Source: Aldehydirespirator sp965220345
Lineage (GTDB): Bacteria > Actinomycetota > Acidimicrobiia > Acidimicrobiales > Aldehydirespiratoraceae
Length of the DNA stretch: 64,000 nt
Assembly: GCA_965220345.1 (NCBI GenBank)
Contig: OZ244822.1
Location: 1,054,001 to 1,118,000 of the forward strand
Direction: 5' to 3'
Under the pieces are notes generated by a model. It saw nothing but the letters and a program-made list of their open reading frames with translations. It did no database searches and was not told the origin of the DNA. This document shows, piece after piece, positions 7,480-17,006 of this stretch. Numbering within the stretch: the first letter of the stretch is position 1; each line of letters opens with the position of its first letter. Position numbers and translations under genes: made by a program.

Positions 7480-9084
7480 ATGATCTTGGCAATAGAAACA
7501 ATTCTGGGCATGGACGCTGGAGTGTTTTTGGCTTTGACCATGTTCGCAGTGTTCATGGTAGTGATCCTGTCGGGTTACAACGTGGCCTTCTCGTTCGCTG
7601 CCACTGCTTTGTTCTTCAGCTTTATTGGCGACTGGATGGGGGTGTTTGACCCCAACACGCTCAACACGCTTCCTGGACGTTGGTACAAGGCAATAAGTGA
7701 CCCGACACTGCTGGCGGTTCCATTATTTGTGCTGATGGGCGCGATCCTTGAACGCTCTGGTATGGCCGAACGGCTCCTGAACGCTTTCGGCATGCTTATG
7801 GGGCGCCTGCGCGGCGGGGTAGCTGCGGCGGTGGTGGTGGTTGGCACGCTGCTTGCGGCCGCTACTGGCGTAGTCGCCGCCACGGTGATCGTGATGGGAC
7901 TGCTGTCGTTGCCAGCGATGGTGCGACTCGGCTACGACAACAAGCTTTCCACCGGTGCCATCATCGCTTCGGGAACGTTGGCTCAGCTCTTGCCGCCGAG
8001 CATTGTGCTGATCTTGTTAGCGCAACAGCTGAGCGTGGGCATTCTTGGACTTTTTGCGGGGGCTCTGCTGCCGGGCCTGCTGCTGAGCGGGCTCTATGTA
8101 GCGTATGTGCTGATCTTGGCGTGGCTTAAGCCCGAGACCGGTCCGGCTATGCCAGTAGAGCAGCGCAAACTCGAAGGAAACCCGTCGCCACAGTCCAAAC
8201 TATTGATAGCTGTGATCTTGGGCTTGATGGTTGGTGCTGTTGCGCTGCTAGCTCGTGCCAGCGGGATCGGTCTTCTGGACAGCGGCTGGTCACCTCTTGT
8301 GGTGGTGATTGTGAGCATTGTGGTATTCGCTGTGATCCTTATGCGCACGCGGATGCTGGCCGCCGAGGTGATGGTTGCCATCGTGCCGATCTTGGTGTTG
8401 ATCTTCGGGGTGCTGCTATCGATATTCGCAGGCATCGCCACCCCGTCAGAGTCGGGTGCGGTGGGTGTGTTTGGCGCGCTGGTGTTGACGGCTTTGAACT
8501 GGTTGTTCGACGATCTGCTGGTCAAGCAGGGCGCTACTCATATCAACAAGGGCTGGCGCCTCAACTGGCAGGCAGTCAAGGATGCAGCCACATCCACCAC
8601 CAACGTAGTAGTGCTGGTGATGACCCTGCTGTTCTGTTCGACCTTCTTTAGCGCCATGTTTTTCCAGCTTGGCGGCTCCGATCAGACCTCCGAGTGGCTG
8701 ACCTCAATAGGCGGAGGCAAATGGGGTTTCGTGGTGATTGCCATGATCGCGGTCTTCCTTCTTGGCATCAATCTGGAGTTCCTAGAGATCACTTTCATCG
8801 TGGTGCCGATCTTTGTGCCAGCCATGGAGGCACTCGGCTTCACCGCAGACGAGAAGATCTGGTTCGCAGTGTTGATGGCGGTTAACCTCAACATGGCTTT
8901 CATTTCACCGCCGGTGGGGTTCTCGTTGTTTTATCTCCAGAGCGTGGCCCCGCCGGAAGTCAAGACAGCCGACATTCACAAAGGGGCTTTCCCGTTTATG
9001 GGTCTTCAGGCACTAGCTCTGGTGATCTTGGCGATCTTCCCAGGCATCACTTACACATCAATTGACGTATTCAAATTCGGTTGA
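7480..9084 (+). CDS. dctM: TRAP transporter large permease (DctM family)
   Basis: Main transport subunit, a multi-spanning membrane protein that moves substrate with sodium or protons after handover from the binding protein. The 534-residue sequence is hydrophobic throughout, with DctM-typical stretches VPLFVLMGAILERSGMAERL near residue 85, GTLAQLLPPS near 165 and AVNLNMAFISPPVGFSLFYL near 465. It is somewhat longer than standard DctM (about 430), fitting the FcbT3-like subgroup, and has a long loop near residues 210-240. It forms an operon with the small permease 3 bp upstream; the binding-protein gene follows after 219 bp with its own ribosome binding site. Confidence 0.92.
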   Translation: MILAIETILGMDAGVFLALTMFAVFMVVILSGYNVAFSFAATALFFSFIGDWMGVFDPNTLNTLPGRWYKAISDPTLLAVPLFVLMGAILERSGMAERLLNAFGMLMGRLRGGVAAAVVVVGTLLAAATGVVAATVIVMGLLSLPAMVRLGYDNKLSTGAIIASGTLAQLLPPSIVLILLAQQLSVGILGLFAGALLPGLLLSGLYVAYVLILAWLKPETGPAMPVEQRKLEGNPSPQSKLLIAVILGLMVGAVALLARASGIGLLDSGWSPLVVVIVSIVVFAVILMRTRMLAAEVMVAIVPILVLIFGVLLSIFAGIATPSESGAVGVFGALVLTALNWLFDDLLVKQGATHINKGWRLNWQAVKDAATSTTNVVVLVMTLLFCSTFFSAMFFQLGGSDQTSEWLTSIGGGKWGFVVIAMIAVFLLGINLEFLEITFIVVPIFVPAMEALGFTADEKIWFAVLMAVNLNMAFISPPVGFSLFYLQSVAPPEVKTADIHKGAFPFMGLQALALVILAIFPGITYTSIDVFKFG

Positions 9085-9244
9085 CCCACGTTGTGTGAGC
9101 GCTGTGTCCAATTTGACCGAAGAACGCTCCACCACAGTTCGGCATCTTAAGATCAGCACTGCCAACCACCGACTTTGGACATGACCGAGTTTGTTGGTAT
9201 AGAATGCCAACAGCCGGGCGGTCAGTCAACGGTGCTGCAAGCAG

Positions 9245-9258
9245 TCTCGTTGACGAGA
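9245..9258. promoter_or_regulatory. Inverted repeat upstream of dctP
   Basis: The sequence tctcgttgacgaga forms two 6-bp arms around a 2-bp centre, 45 bp before the dctP start. A 10-bp palindrome (atcttaagat) lies further upstream at 9144-9153. Either may be an operator in the dctM-dctP gap. The assignment is only by position and symmetry. Confidence 0.3.
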
Positions 9259-9303
9259 AGGTCGTCAGGTCTTTAAAACAATTGGAACCTATGGAGGGGA
9301 CAA

Positions 9304-10626
9304 GTGACCCAAGACAATTCCACCACAACCGACGAATCGGCTGTGGACATGATCCTCGATGAGGGGGACTCTTCTGGTCTAGCCAGACGAGGATTCATAA
9401 AGGGCGGGCTCGGTGTCGCGGGTTTTGCTGCCGCTTCCGCCATCCTTGCCGCTTGTGGTGACGATGACGATGACAGCGGCGACAATGCTGGCGCGACAGG
9501 CTCAACCGCCACGACCACAACCGCCGCCGCTGCTGTAACGACCACAACCGCCGCCGCAGCTGCTGCCACGGAGACCACCGACACGGTGGCAGTCACCGCT
9601 CAAGGCCCCGAGATTGAGTGGGAGATGGCGACCAGCTGGCCCACCGGCTTGGTGACACTCTTTGGTTCGGCATCGTTCTTCGCTGATCGAGTGGCTGCGC
9701 TAACTGGCGGACGCTTCAAGATCAACGCCCGTCCGGCTGGTGAGATCGTTGGCGGCCTTGAAGTGCTCCCAACCGTACGCGACCGCGGCGTTGAGGTGGG
9801 TCACACCGCCTCCTACTACTACGTGGGAATCAGCCCAGTGCAGCAGTTCGGCACCGCTGTGCCGTTCGGTCTCACCCAGCGCCAGCAGAACGCCTGGCTT
9901 TATGGCACCTTCAACAACGAAGGTCGCCAGAGTGGCATCGACATCCTCAACGAGTTCTATGCCGAAGAGCACGGCATCATCGCCTTCCCAGCTGGCGCAA
10001 CCGGCTGCCAGATGGGCGGATGGTTCAGCAAAGAGATCAACTCGGTCGCTGACTTGAACGGCCTCAAGATGCGTATCCCAGGCTTGGCCGGTCGGGTGCT
10101 TGAGAACCTCGGTGGCGAGCAGGTCACCTTAGCTGGTGGCGAGATCCTCCAAGCCATTCAGACCGGTGCCATTGACGGTGCCGAGTTCGTCGGCCCGACC
10201 GACGACTTGATCCTAGGACTCAACGAGTTCGTTGGCGACCTCTACTACTACCATCCAGGTTGGTGGGAGCCCGGCACCGCGCTTGAAGTGCAGATATCGC
10301 TTGAGTTGTGGAATGATCTGCCGCCTGAGTATCAGGCTGCTGTTCAGACTGCCGCTGCAGAGACCAACATGAAGACCATGGCCACCTATGACGTGCTCAA
10401 CCAGGCCGATCTTCAGACCGTGAAGGGCTTCGCTCAGATCCGTGAGTTCTCACCCGAGTTGATGCAAGCGTTCAAGAACGAGACTGAGAACGTGCTGGAC
10501 TCGGTGGCTTCCGAAGACGCTGACTTTGCTCGGATCCTCGGCCCGTGGCGTGAGTTCCGTGACGGCATTTCGGAGTGGCACGGCCTCGCTGAGCGTTCCT
10601 ACCTCAGCCAGCAGACCCAGATTTAG
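9304..10626 (+). CDS. dctP: TRAP transporter substrate-binding lipoprotein, FcbT1/TakP type
   Basis: Extracytoplasmic solute-binding protein of the TRAP system. The GTG start at 9304 has a strong GGAGG five bases upstream. It has a twin-arginine signal (RRGFIKG, Arg28-Arg29) ending in a lipobox (ILAAC, Cys51), so it is probably Tat-exported and lipid-anchored. An Asp-rich stretch and a Thr/Ala linker follow, the linker coded by a 27-bp tandem repeat. The mature part begins MATSWPTG and has the subgroup hallmarks AEFVGPTDD and YYYHPGWWEPGT. This subgroup includes carriers for 2-oxoacids (TakP) and chlorinated aromatic acids (FcbT1). Flanking paaD and paaI genes make an aromatic or other organic acid plausible, but the substrate is not proven. 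Confidence 0.92.
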   Translation: MTQDNSTTTDESAVDMILDEGDSSGLARRGFIKGGLGVAGFAAASAILAACGDDDDDSGDNAGATGSTATTTTAAAAVTTTTAAAAAATETTDTVAVTAQGPEIEWEMATSWPTGLVTLFGSASFFADRVAALTGGRFKINARPAGEIVGGLEVLPTVRDRGVEVGHTASYYYVGISPVQQFGTAVPFGLTQRQQNAWLYGTFNNEGRQSGIDILNEFYAEEHGIIAFPAGATGCQMGGWFSKEINSVADLNGLKMRIPGLAGRVLENLGGEQVTLAGGEILQAIQTGAIDGAEFVGPTDDLILGLNEFVGDLYYYHPGWWEPGTALEVQISLELWNDLPPEYQAAVQTAAAETNMKTMATYDVLNQADLQTVKGFAQIREFSPELMQAFKNETENVLDSVASEDADFARILGPWREFRDGISEWHGLAERSYLSQQTQI

Positions 10627-10660
10627 ACACAAACATCAAACAGCGTTAACTCATATAGCC

Positions 10661-10712
10661 AACAGCCCCAAGTTGAGCAAGCCGCTCGCTTGGGGCTGTT
10701 GTGTTTTTGTTT
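10661..10712 (+). terminator. Rho-independent terminator after dctP
   Basis: A perfect 12-bp stem (aacagccccaag, 10661-10672, paired with cttggggctgtt, 10689-10700) with a 16-nt loop is followed by a T-rich run (gtgtttttgttt). It lies 34 bp after the dctP stop and before the convergent paaI-like gene, so it closes the TRAP operon. The stem could also act on the opposite strand. Confidence 0.9.
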
Positions 10713-10724
10713 AGTGACCGGCTG

Positions 10725-11162
10725 TCAGTGAGGGCTTTTTAGTTCGTGTGCCTGACCTCTGAACAATGCCACAAGTTCGGGTTCGTGGGACTCGCCTCCT
10801 CGGGCTGTGCGGCTAACAGTAACGTCGTAACCGCCACCTGAGCGGCTGCGGTAACGCTCGCGACAAACCGCGGTCAGCTCATCACCCACCAAAGCTGGCC
10901 GCGCAAACTGGATTGATGAAGCCGCCGACACGGTAAGGCGGCCGTGGCTATTGCAAGCGCATTGAAACGCCACATCCGCCAAAACAAACACCACCCCGCC
11001 ATGGCAAGTGCCGCCGCCGTTGAGCATGTCTGAACGCACCAGCATTCTTGCGGTTGCTGTTCCCGCGCCAGCATCAGTTAGTTCAATGCCCATTTGCTGT
11101 GCTACCTGATCTGCTTGGTAGATGCTGTTTGCGTGACGCGCCGCGTCGTCTGTTTTGGTCAT
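10725..11162 (-). CDS. paaI: PaaI-type acyl-CoA thioesterase (hotdog fold)
   Basis: PaaI thioesterases hydrolyse ring-hydroxylated phenylacetyl-CoA and similar esters, releasing trapped CoA in phenylacetate breakdown. The 145-residue protein has the family pattern MLNGGGTCHGGVVFVLADVA, with the catalytic Asp in LAD, then CACN, near residues 45-70. Length is normal. The ATG at 11162 begins MTKTDDAARHA, with the fold starting soon after. It is convergent with the TRAP operon. With the lone paaD at 6.0-6.5 kb it brackets the transporter, suggesting an aromatic-acid theme, though no ring-cleavage genes are nearby. Confidence 0.85.
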   Translation of the reverse strand: MTKTDDAARHANSIYQADQVAQQMGIELTDAGAGTATARMLVRSDMLNGGGTCHGGVVFVLADVAFQCACNSHGRLTVSAASSIQFARPALVGDELTAVCRERYRSRSGGGYDVTVSRTARGGESHEPELVALFRGQAHELKSPH

Positions 11163-11251
11163 GTCACTTAGGTCGGCAGTCGTTGACTTCGTTCTTCACG
11201 ACCTGACGCTAGCCTCTCACTTTGTGAGCCTGCGCGTTGTGATGCAGTTGC

Positions 11252-12655
11252 TCAATGTGATCTACTCAGCCTCAAAGCAGTCCGGTGAGGATAGATCAAC
11301 GCGAACAGCACAAAGTTGCAGGCGAAGGCAATGCTGCTTAGCAGCCAGGTGCTGCGGTAGGCGCTTAGTGTGGCATCAGATCCGATTGGCTCTCCGATCA
11401 AAGTGAAAGCCACAGCTATAGCGAATGCCACCGACAGTTGAAAGAAAGTGGTGCGTCCTGCGGCTGCCATGGCGTAACGATCCGCAGGGACAGTCTGCAT
11501 CGCCGCCCCGACTAGCTGCGAAAACCCGGTTCCGGCTGCTACCCCGAGCAGCAGCGAACCCATTAGCAACCCCACCAGCGAGGGCTCTGCCGTGAGTATG
11601 AACAGATACCACAACGCCCCAGCAGTTCCACATAGCGATCCCACAGTGAGCAGTGGAGCATTCCCGATCCGGTCGGCGAGCCGGCCTGCCTGGGGTGCCA
11701 CCAGAAATGAAACCGTGGGCCCTACTGCATAGGCAAGACCGGTCTCCACTACAGACCACCCCCACAAATCTTGAATGAATGCTGGCAATGGAATCAGAAG
11801 AGCGAAAAATCCGAAAGAGAAAAAAAGCGAGCCGAGGTTACCGAGAGCGAAACTACGGATCCGTATCAGTCCTAGGTCAAAAAGCGGTGCCGAGTGTCGG
11901 CTGCTACGAATCACGAAACCGGCGACCATGATTATGCCGACCGCAAAGGTCGTGAGGCTGGGTCCGCTGGCCCAGCCCCACTGCTGACCTTGCACGATCC
12001 CGAGAATGATGGCACCCACCCCGAACGAAGCCAGCGGAGCGCCGATCATGTCAACCCGTCCACGGCTGGGATCGCCTGGGTTGCGCGGCAACACACGCGA
12101 ACTCAGTATCAATGCCGCAACCGCAACCGGCACGTTCACATAAAACACAGCACGCCAGTTGAAGACCACGATCAGCAGCGCTCCCAGTGATGGTCCCACC
12201 GCCGCAGCTAAGCCTCCCATAGCTCCCCAGATCCCGATAGCGGTTTGATGTCGTTGCTGAGGGAATGCCGAAAGCAGCAGAGCTAGACCTGCGGGATATT
12301 GCATTGATCCACCGATGGCTTGCAGCGCCCGAGCTGCGATCAGCACGAGGAGGCTGTTAGAGGCACCCGCAGCTATGGAACCCAACGCAAAGATCGTCAG
12401 GCCGAGCCGAAAAATCCGCCTTCGCCCATAGCGATCGGCCAGCCAGCCCGACCCCAGCAGCAGCGCTGCTACCACAATCGAATAGGCGCTAATCACCCAA
12501 GACAGTGCAGCCGTGGTGGTTCCTGTAAACGCGTCACGGATTTCGGGTAGTGCTAAAGCAATTATGGTCAACTCCATAGCCACCATAAACACCGATGCCG
12601 AAACCACCGCAAGCGTCAGCCAAGCTTGTCGGGGCACTTGTTGCACGTTGTTCAA
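11252..12655 (-). CDS. MFS drug/solute exporter, DHA2 (EmrB/QacA) type
   Basis: Inner-membrane proton-driven exporter with about 14 predicted membrane spans in 467 residues. The family signature after span 2 is present as GSGWLADRYGRRRIFRLG, and the first helix contains the DHA2-like MELTIIALALPEIRDAF. It opens with MNNVQQVPRQAW at ATG 12655. It is separated by about 100 bp from the signalling operon upstream on the same strand and from paaI downstream, so it may be a single transcription unit. No regulator of the TetR or MarR type is adjacent. Substrate cannot be predicted. Confidence 0.86.
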   Translation of the reverse strand: MNNVQQVPRQAWLTLAVVSASVFMVAMELTIIALALPEIRDAFTGTTTAALSWVISAYSIVVAALLLGSGWLADRYGRRRIFRLGLTIFALGSIAAGASNSLLVLIAARALQAIGGSMQYPAGLALLLSAFPQQRHQTAIGIWGAMGGLAAAVGPSLGALLIVVFNWRAVFYVNVPVAVAALILSSRVLPRNPGDPSRGRVDMIGAPLASFGVGAIILGIVQGQQWGWASGPSLTTFAVGIIMVAGFVIRSSRHSAPLFDLGLIRIRSFALGNLGSLFFSFGFFALLIPLPAFIQDLWGWSVVETGLAYAVGPTVSFLVAPQAGRLADRIGNAPLLTVGSLCGTAGALWYLFILTAEPSLVGLLMGSLLLGVAAGTGFSQLVGAAMQTVPADRYAMAAAGRTTFFQLSVAFAIAVAFTLIGEPIGSDATLSAYRSTWLLSSIAFACNFVLFALIYPHRTALRLSRSH

Positions 12656-12760
12656 TCTAGGAGTGATGGTTTAATGCTTTCGTGACTGCGGCACAAGTGT
12701 TGTGATTTGAAATGCCGGTTCTGTAGGCTTGCAGTGAGCGTTTCGGCTCAACTGCCAAAG

Positions 12761-15211
12761 TCAGACCCAGGTCGCTTCTGCTTCGGCTTGCTCAGCTTCC
12801 GAAGGCGATGCCAACGGCAAAGTCACGCACATCTCAGTGCCTTTCTCGCTGCCTTCTTCGGTCTCAGATGTCACTGTGATATTGCCGCCGTGACGGCGCA
12901 CTATGTCACTCGAGATTGACAATCCCAAGCCGGTGCCCTTATTAGTGTCTTTGGTGGTGAAGAACGGGTTGAAGATCTTTTCGATCACTTCATCAGGCAT
13001 ACCAGTGCCGTTGTCACGGATCCGCACCTCAATGTGATCTTCGGTGCGCTTAGTTGAGAGCCACAGCGTCGGCTGGAAGCGTTTGTTGCCTGATGCTTCC
13101 TCAATGCGTCCGCGGTCAGTGGTAGCGTGTCCAGCGTTGGTGACCATATTCAAAAAGACGCGGCCCAGGTCTTGAGCGATCACTTTCAGCTCGCCGACAT
13201 CGGGATCCAGATCTTTTTGGATATCCAACTGAAAGTCAGGGTCCAATGCTCTGGCGCTGTGGAACGACAATTGAGCGTGTTGTTCAAGCAATCCATTGAT
13301 GTCGGTCATTTGCCATTCGCCAGAGTCGCGGCCCATCATTAGCATGTCGCGAACGATCCGATCGGCGCGCTCGCCGTGTGAGCGGATCCGTTCTATGTTG
13401 CCTGTCAGATCCGCAGCTATTTCGTTGACATAGTCCTTGTTGGATTCGCTGATGTCTTCGCCGATATCTTCGAGCAGTTCCTTGAGTTCGCTAATCAGTT
13501 CTTGAGAAGATTCTGAGAAGTTCTTCACAAAGTTCAAAGGATTCTTGATCTCGTGGGCTACACCAGCTGTCAGCTCGCCCAGAGCAGCCAGCTTCTCACG
13601 GGTTACTATCTGATCTTGCGCTTTCTGCAGGTCAGCCAAAACTCCTTCTAGCTGCTCCTTTTGGCTCTCTAGCTGCTCCTTTTGGCTTTGCAGCTCAGTG
13701 GAAGCGTTTTCTAGCTGCTCGTTTTTGCCTTGCAGTTCAGCCAAAACTCCTTCAAGTTGGTCTTTTTGTCCTTGCAGTTCTTCAGCGAGTTGCTCAACTA
13801 GGTTAAGGCGCTGCACTTCAAGAGCGTGACGTCGGAAAACTTCAAGAGTGGCAGCCATGTTGGCAACTTCGTCTCGTCCGCTAATGGATCCAGTGGCTTG
13901 CAGGTCGCCTCCAGCCATGCGCCGCATCCAGTCAGATAGCAAAGCAATACGTTGCACAAGAACCTTACCGACAAAGAAATAGATGATGAACAACGCTCCA
14001 ATAATGCTGACACCGCTGATGATTAGCAGCAGTGTCTGTGCCGTGGTGATGGCCTGTTCGGATGCTGAGGTGGCTTCCCTGACTCGCTCCTGGGTGGCAC
14101 GCACCACACTGTCGACTTCTGAAACCAGCGCCAGAGATATTTGGGTGTTCTGATTGAGCAACTCCTCTTGGCGTTCGATGATCTCAAACTCGCGGGCAGA
14201 GAGTTCGAAAGCGTTGTTCTCGCCGAGGCCTAGTTCACGCAGGCGAGCGAAGGTCGGCGCTGCTTCGTCATAGAACGGAGTTCCTTGCAGTGTCAAAAGA
14301 TTTCTGTCAATCCGTCCAGCGTTAGCCTCGAATCGCTCCCGCAGAGGCACCAGCAAACTCTCGTCAGTCACCACGAATGCGCTCGCCAAAAGGTCAGAGT
14401 TAGAGATAGCGTCAGCTTCTAGCTCAGCAAAGCGTCGGTAGCGAAGGACTTCTTCCTCGGAGAAGTGTTCGGCACGTTCTGTGGGCGCTGTTTCAAAATC
14501 AACATAGCCTGTAAAAAGATAAAAAAGCTGATCGTCCAAAGCGGGAACCATCAATTCGGTAGCGCGAGTGCTCAACTCTGTAAGTTCGGTTCTGGTCTCA
14601 TCGCGCTGCTCATTGAGTCGAATCGTTTCAAAGACTTGATCTTGAATCTCGGCAATGTTCGCCAGCAGAATTTCGGCACCTTGACTGATGCGGGATAGTC
14701 CGCCTCCTTCATCGCTGCTGCTGGCAGAAAGATTCGCCAGTTGTTCTTGGAAGGCGTTGATGGTGCTAGTGACTCGCTGGTTCTCATCAAATAGATCCAA
14801 TGTTGAGGTTGCTGTTGTGAGATTTGGGGCGACGTTTGTCAAAAGTCCGCTGTACTGAGCAACCCCGAATGCGGCAACCAACTCAGGCACGCTGCCGTCG
14901 TTTACTCGACTCTGTGCGTCATCAACCCGAGTGAATGAGAACCAGCCGACCAGACTCGCCGTCAAAGTGAGCGCTACGGCCACCCCGATTGAAGCGTATA
15001 GCTTAGTGGAGATTCGCGATCGAATTCTAGGCGCTGAGAGCATCGTCTCTCGAGCTTGCTTCATGACCGTCTCATCATCGTCAGCCTCTTCGGCTTGAAT
15101 TGCTGTCAGATCAATGGCTGCTGTATCGGTTTTCTGTTCTTCGTCGTTATCTCCGAGTTGATCTTCGGCCGATTCGTCGGGCTGCGCCTGGTCTTCGGGA
15201 GAGGAGCTCAT
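12761..15211 (-). CDS. Membrane sensor histidine kinase with long coiled-coil linker
   Basis: 816 residues. An acidic cytoplasmic N-terminus (1-70) is followed by a membrane span near 72-92, a helical periplasmic sensor region of about 310 residues, a second span near 400-425, a HAMP domain and a coiled coil made of repeated EQLEGVL/QKEQLES heptads (about 475-540, coded by direct DNA repeats at 13620-13800). Then come a HisKA domain with phospho-acceptor His553 in GVAHEIKNPLNFV and an HATPase_c domain with NMVTNAGHA, DNGTGMPDE and GTGLGLSIS. It overlaps the binding-protein gene by 4 bp (ATGA). Its natural target is the receiver of the PP2C phosphatase in the same operon, since no DNA-binding response regulator is present. 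Confidence 0.9.
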   Translation of the reverse strand: MSSSPEDQAQPDESAEDQLGDNDEEQKTDTAAIDLTAIQAEEADDDETVMKQARETMLSAPRIRSRISTKLYASIGVAVALTLTASLVGWFSFTRVDDAQSRVNDGSVPELVAAFGVAQYSGLLTNVAPNLTTATSTLDLFDENQRVTSTINAFQEQLANLSASSSDEGGGLSRISQGAEILLANIAEIQDQVFETIRLNEQRDETRTELTELSTRATELMVPALDDQLFYLFTGYVDFETAPTERAEHFSEEEVLRYRRFAELEADAISNSDLLASAFVVTDESLLVPLRERFEANAGRIDRNLLTLQGTPFYDEAAPTFARLRELGLGENNAFELSAREFEIIERQEELLNQNTQISLALVSEVDSVVRATQERVREATSASEQAITTAQTLLLIISGVSIIGALFIIYFFVGKVLVQRIALLSDWMRRMAGGDLQATGSISGRDEVANMAATLEVFRRHALEVQRLNLVEQLAEELQGQKDQLEGVLAELQGKNEQLENASTELQSQKEQLESQKEQLEGVLADLQKAQDQIVTREKLAALGELTAGVAHEIKNPLNFVKNFSESSQELISELKELLEDIGEDISESNKDYVNEIAADLTGNIERIRSHGERADRIVRDMLMMGRDSGEWQMTDINGLLEQHAQLSFHSARALDPDFQLDIQKDLDPDVGELKVIAQDLGRVFLNMVTNAGHATTDRGRIEEASGNKRFQPTLWLSTKRTEDHIEVRIRDNGTGMPDEVIEKIFNPFFTTKDTNKGTGLGLSISSDIVRRHGGNITVTSETEEGSEKGTEMCVTLPLASPSEAEQAEAEATWV

Positions 15212-16560
15212 TCAATCACCCAGATACTGGTTTCGTGAAGAGTATGCACTGGGTGATATTCACCATCGCTGCCAATCACAGTCAAATAAACCTCGTCGGA
15301 ACCCTGATTGTCGTTCTCACCAAAAGCCAACTCGAAGCCGTCAATATCAATGCCGCCCATCTCCACCAGTTTTTCAAGCAGACACGTTCTATCAAGTTCG
15401 GCAGCATCGCACCGCTGCAATGCTTCGATCGCCATGCGCCCCGCCAGATAGCCTTCAAGCGACACAAACCCAGGGTCCGCCAGAGGATCATGGAACTGAA
15501 GCGCAGTCTGATAAGCCTTGATCACAGGCTGTGTATCGTCTTCAGGAAAAGGAACTACTTGGGTTACTAGAACGCCTGCGCCCCCAGATCCCAGTTCTTG
15601 GGCTAGCGCATTGCTGCCCACGAACGAAACCGTCATGAAGATTGGGTTGCTGTCAATGAGGCGAGACCACTGGATCAGCCTCGCCACCGGTTCGTAGGCA
15701 CCAATAATAATCACTGCTTCGGGATCACCCTGATTGACATCAATTAGAGCGGTTTTTACGGCAGTGGTATTGCGGGGATATATCCCGATTGATGCCAGTG
15801 TCATGTCGCGTCGGTCAAGTGCTGCTGTCACTCCGCGAAATCCGGCCCGACCGAAAGAGTCATTCTGGTATACGACACTGATCCGTTCTATGCCTAGATC
15901 ATCCGTCAAGCGTGCCACCATCTCCTCGGTCTCTTGGCCGTATGAGGCACGCAGATTGATGATGTTGTCCCACTCTGCGTCACGCAGGAAAGCAGCACCA
16001 GTGAAAGGAGCGATGTATGGGACTCCGGCCGCGCGTGCGATCGGGGTAGCGGCCAATGAGGTCGGTGTGCCTACAGCGCCGATCAAGGCGAACACCTCTT
16101 CGGATTCGATTAGGCGACGGGTCTTGACGATTGCATCCTCGGGTTCGTATGCATCATCCAGAGTCTGTAGTTCCAGCATGCGGCCGTGTACGCCGCCGTT
16201 GCGGTTGGCTTCCTGAAACGCAGCTTCGATTCCGAGTCGCATGTTTATGCCCAACGCGCTTGCTGGCCCGCTGAGAGCAGCTGACTGCCCAAAAAGAATC
16301 GTCTGGTCGGTGATGCCTGTAGTGGGTGACATCACCGTTTCTGAGATGTCTTGGCTGGATGATGACTCGGCTGCTCCGCCTTGCCATGCGAAAGCCCTAT
16401 AGTTGCGTGTCGCAAGGTCAACGACTTCGCTAACTCCAGCACTCTCCTCGCTTGCTGTGTCGTCGCTTTCCGAGCAAGAGATAGCCAGCACAGCTATCGC
16501 AACAACCATCCATAGGACCGCCGACCGGGCCCGGCAGGGTTGCAGACTTGGAGACATCAA
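15208..16560 (-). CDS. LivK-like periplasmic binding lipoprotein, probable sensory input
   Basis: Type I periplasmic binding protein of the branched-chain amino-acid/amide family (Peripla_BP_6). The signal peptide ends in a lipobox (LAISC, Cys29). The mature part contains ILFGQSAALSGPASALGINM and GAVGTPTSLAATPIARAAGV, typical of the first lobe of LivK/AmiC-like proteins. It is coded between an RsbW-like kinase and a histidine kinase, overlapping both by 4 bp, with no transporter genes. I therefore infer that it presents a ligand to the periplasmic domain of the kinase rather than to an importer. The ligand is unknown. Confidence 0.86.
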   Translation of the reverse strand: MMSPSLQPCRARSAVLWMVVAIAVLAISCSESDDTASEESAGVSEVVDLATRNYRAFAWQGGAAESSSSQDISETVMSPTTGITDQTILFGQSAALSGPASALGINMRLGIEAAFQEANRNGGVHGRMLELQTLDDAYEPEDAIVKTRRLIESEEVFALIGAVGTPTSLAATPIARAAGVPYIAPFTGAAFLRDAEWDNIINLRASYGQETEEMVARLTDDLGIERISVVYQNDSFGRAGFRGVTAALDRRDMTLASIGIYPRNTTAVKTALIDVNQGDPEAVIIIGAYEPVARLIQWSRLIDSNPIFMTVSFVGSNALAQELGSGGAGVLVTQVVPFPEDDTQPVIKAYQTALQFHDPLADPGFVSLEGYLAGRMAIEALQRCDAAELDRTCLLEKLVEMGGIDIDGFELAFGENDNQGSDEVYLTVIGSDGEYHPVHTLHETSIWVIE

Positions 16561-16988
16561 GGCTTGTGAGCGACGACCCTGAGGCGATTCTTGCCTGCAA
16601 CTCTGGAATATTGCACTTCGTCCATCAAAGTCTTCGTGAAATGAACACCTAGACCCCCGATCTCTCGATCTTCAAGCGAAGAAGTTAGATCAGGTGGAGG
16701 AGTGTCGGTCAATGGATTGAACGGGATTCCGTCGTCGATCACCTCAACAGTGACTTCATCAGGTTGTGCGGTTACTTCCACGGACACATCGTTGGGGACT
16801 TCAGAACTCGAATAGTCGATAACATTCTGTGATAATTCGTCGACTACGATCGTCACTTTAAAAGCTAGTTCGTCTGTCCATCCATCTTGTTCTCCAAAGG
16901 CTTCAACAGCTGAAACCAGTTCATGCAAGTGCTCATACGTTGAGTCCTCAACCTGTCCGTTGTTAATGGTCTTCAGGTAAAGCATCAC
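16557..16988 (-). CDS. RsbW-like ATP-binding anti-sigma/serine kinase domain protein
   Basis: 143 residues with a GHKL-type HATPase_c_2 fold as in RsbW and SpoIIAB: N-box VVDELSQNVIDYS near residue 47, G1 box DDGIPFNP near 86, and G2 region GGLGVHFTKTLMD near 112. Such proteins bind a sigma factor or other client and phosphorylate a STAS antagonist. Here the STAS protein and a PP2C phosphatase are in the same operon, completing a partner-switch set. No sigma factor gene is adjacent, so the client could be a distant sigma factor or a non-transcriptional target. Its stop overlaps the start of the binding protein by 4 bp. Confidence 0.88.
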   Translation of the reverse strand: MMLYLKTINNGQVEDSTYEHLHELVSAVEAFGEQDGWTDELAFKVTIVVDELSQNVIDYSSSEVPNDVSVEVTAQPDEVTVEVIDDGIPFNPLTDTPPPDLTSSLEDREIGGLGVHFTKTLMDEVQYSRVAGKNRLRVVAHKP

Positions 16989-17006
16989 TGTGCTCTTGCG
17001 AAAGGA

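Noticed and set aside
8094..8525. 143-residue open frame opposite dctM
   Set aside because: It is antisense to conserved transporter sequence and Thr/Ile-rich, as expected for the complement of hydrophobic codons.
9085..9303. Possible relic of a small gene in the dctM-dctP gap, sharing tccaatttgacc with 55018-55034
   Set aside because: The shared stretch is only 12 bases and neither region has a frame with a convincing product.
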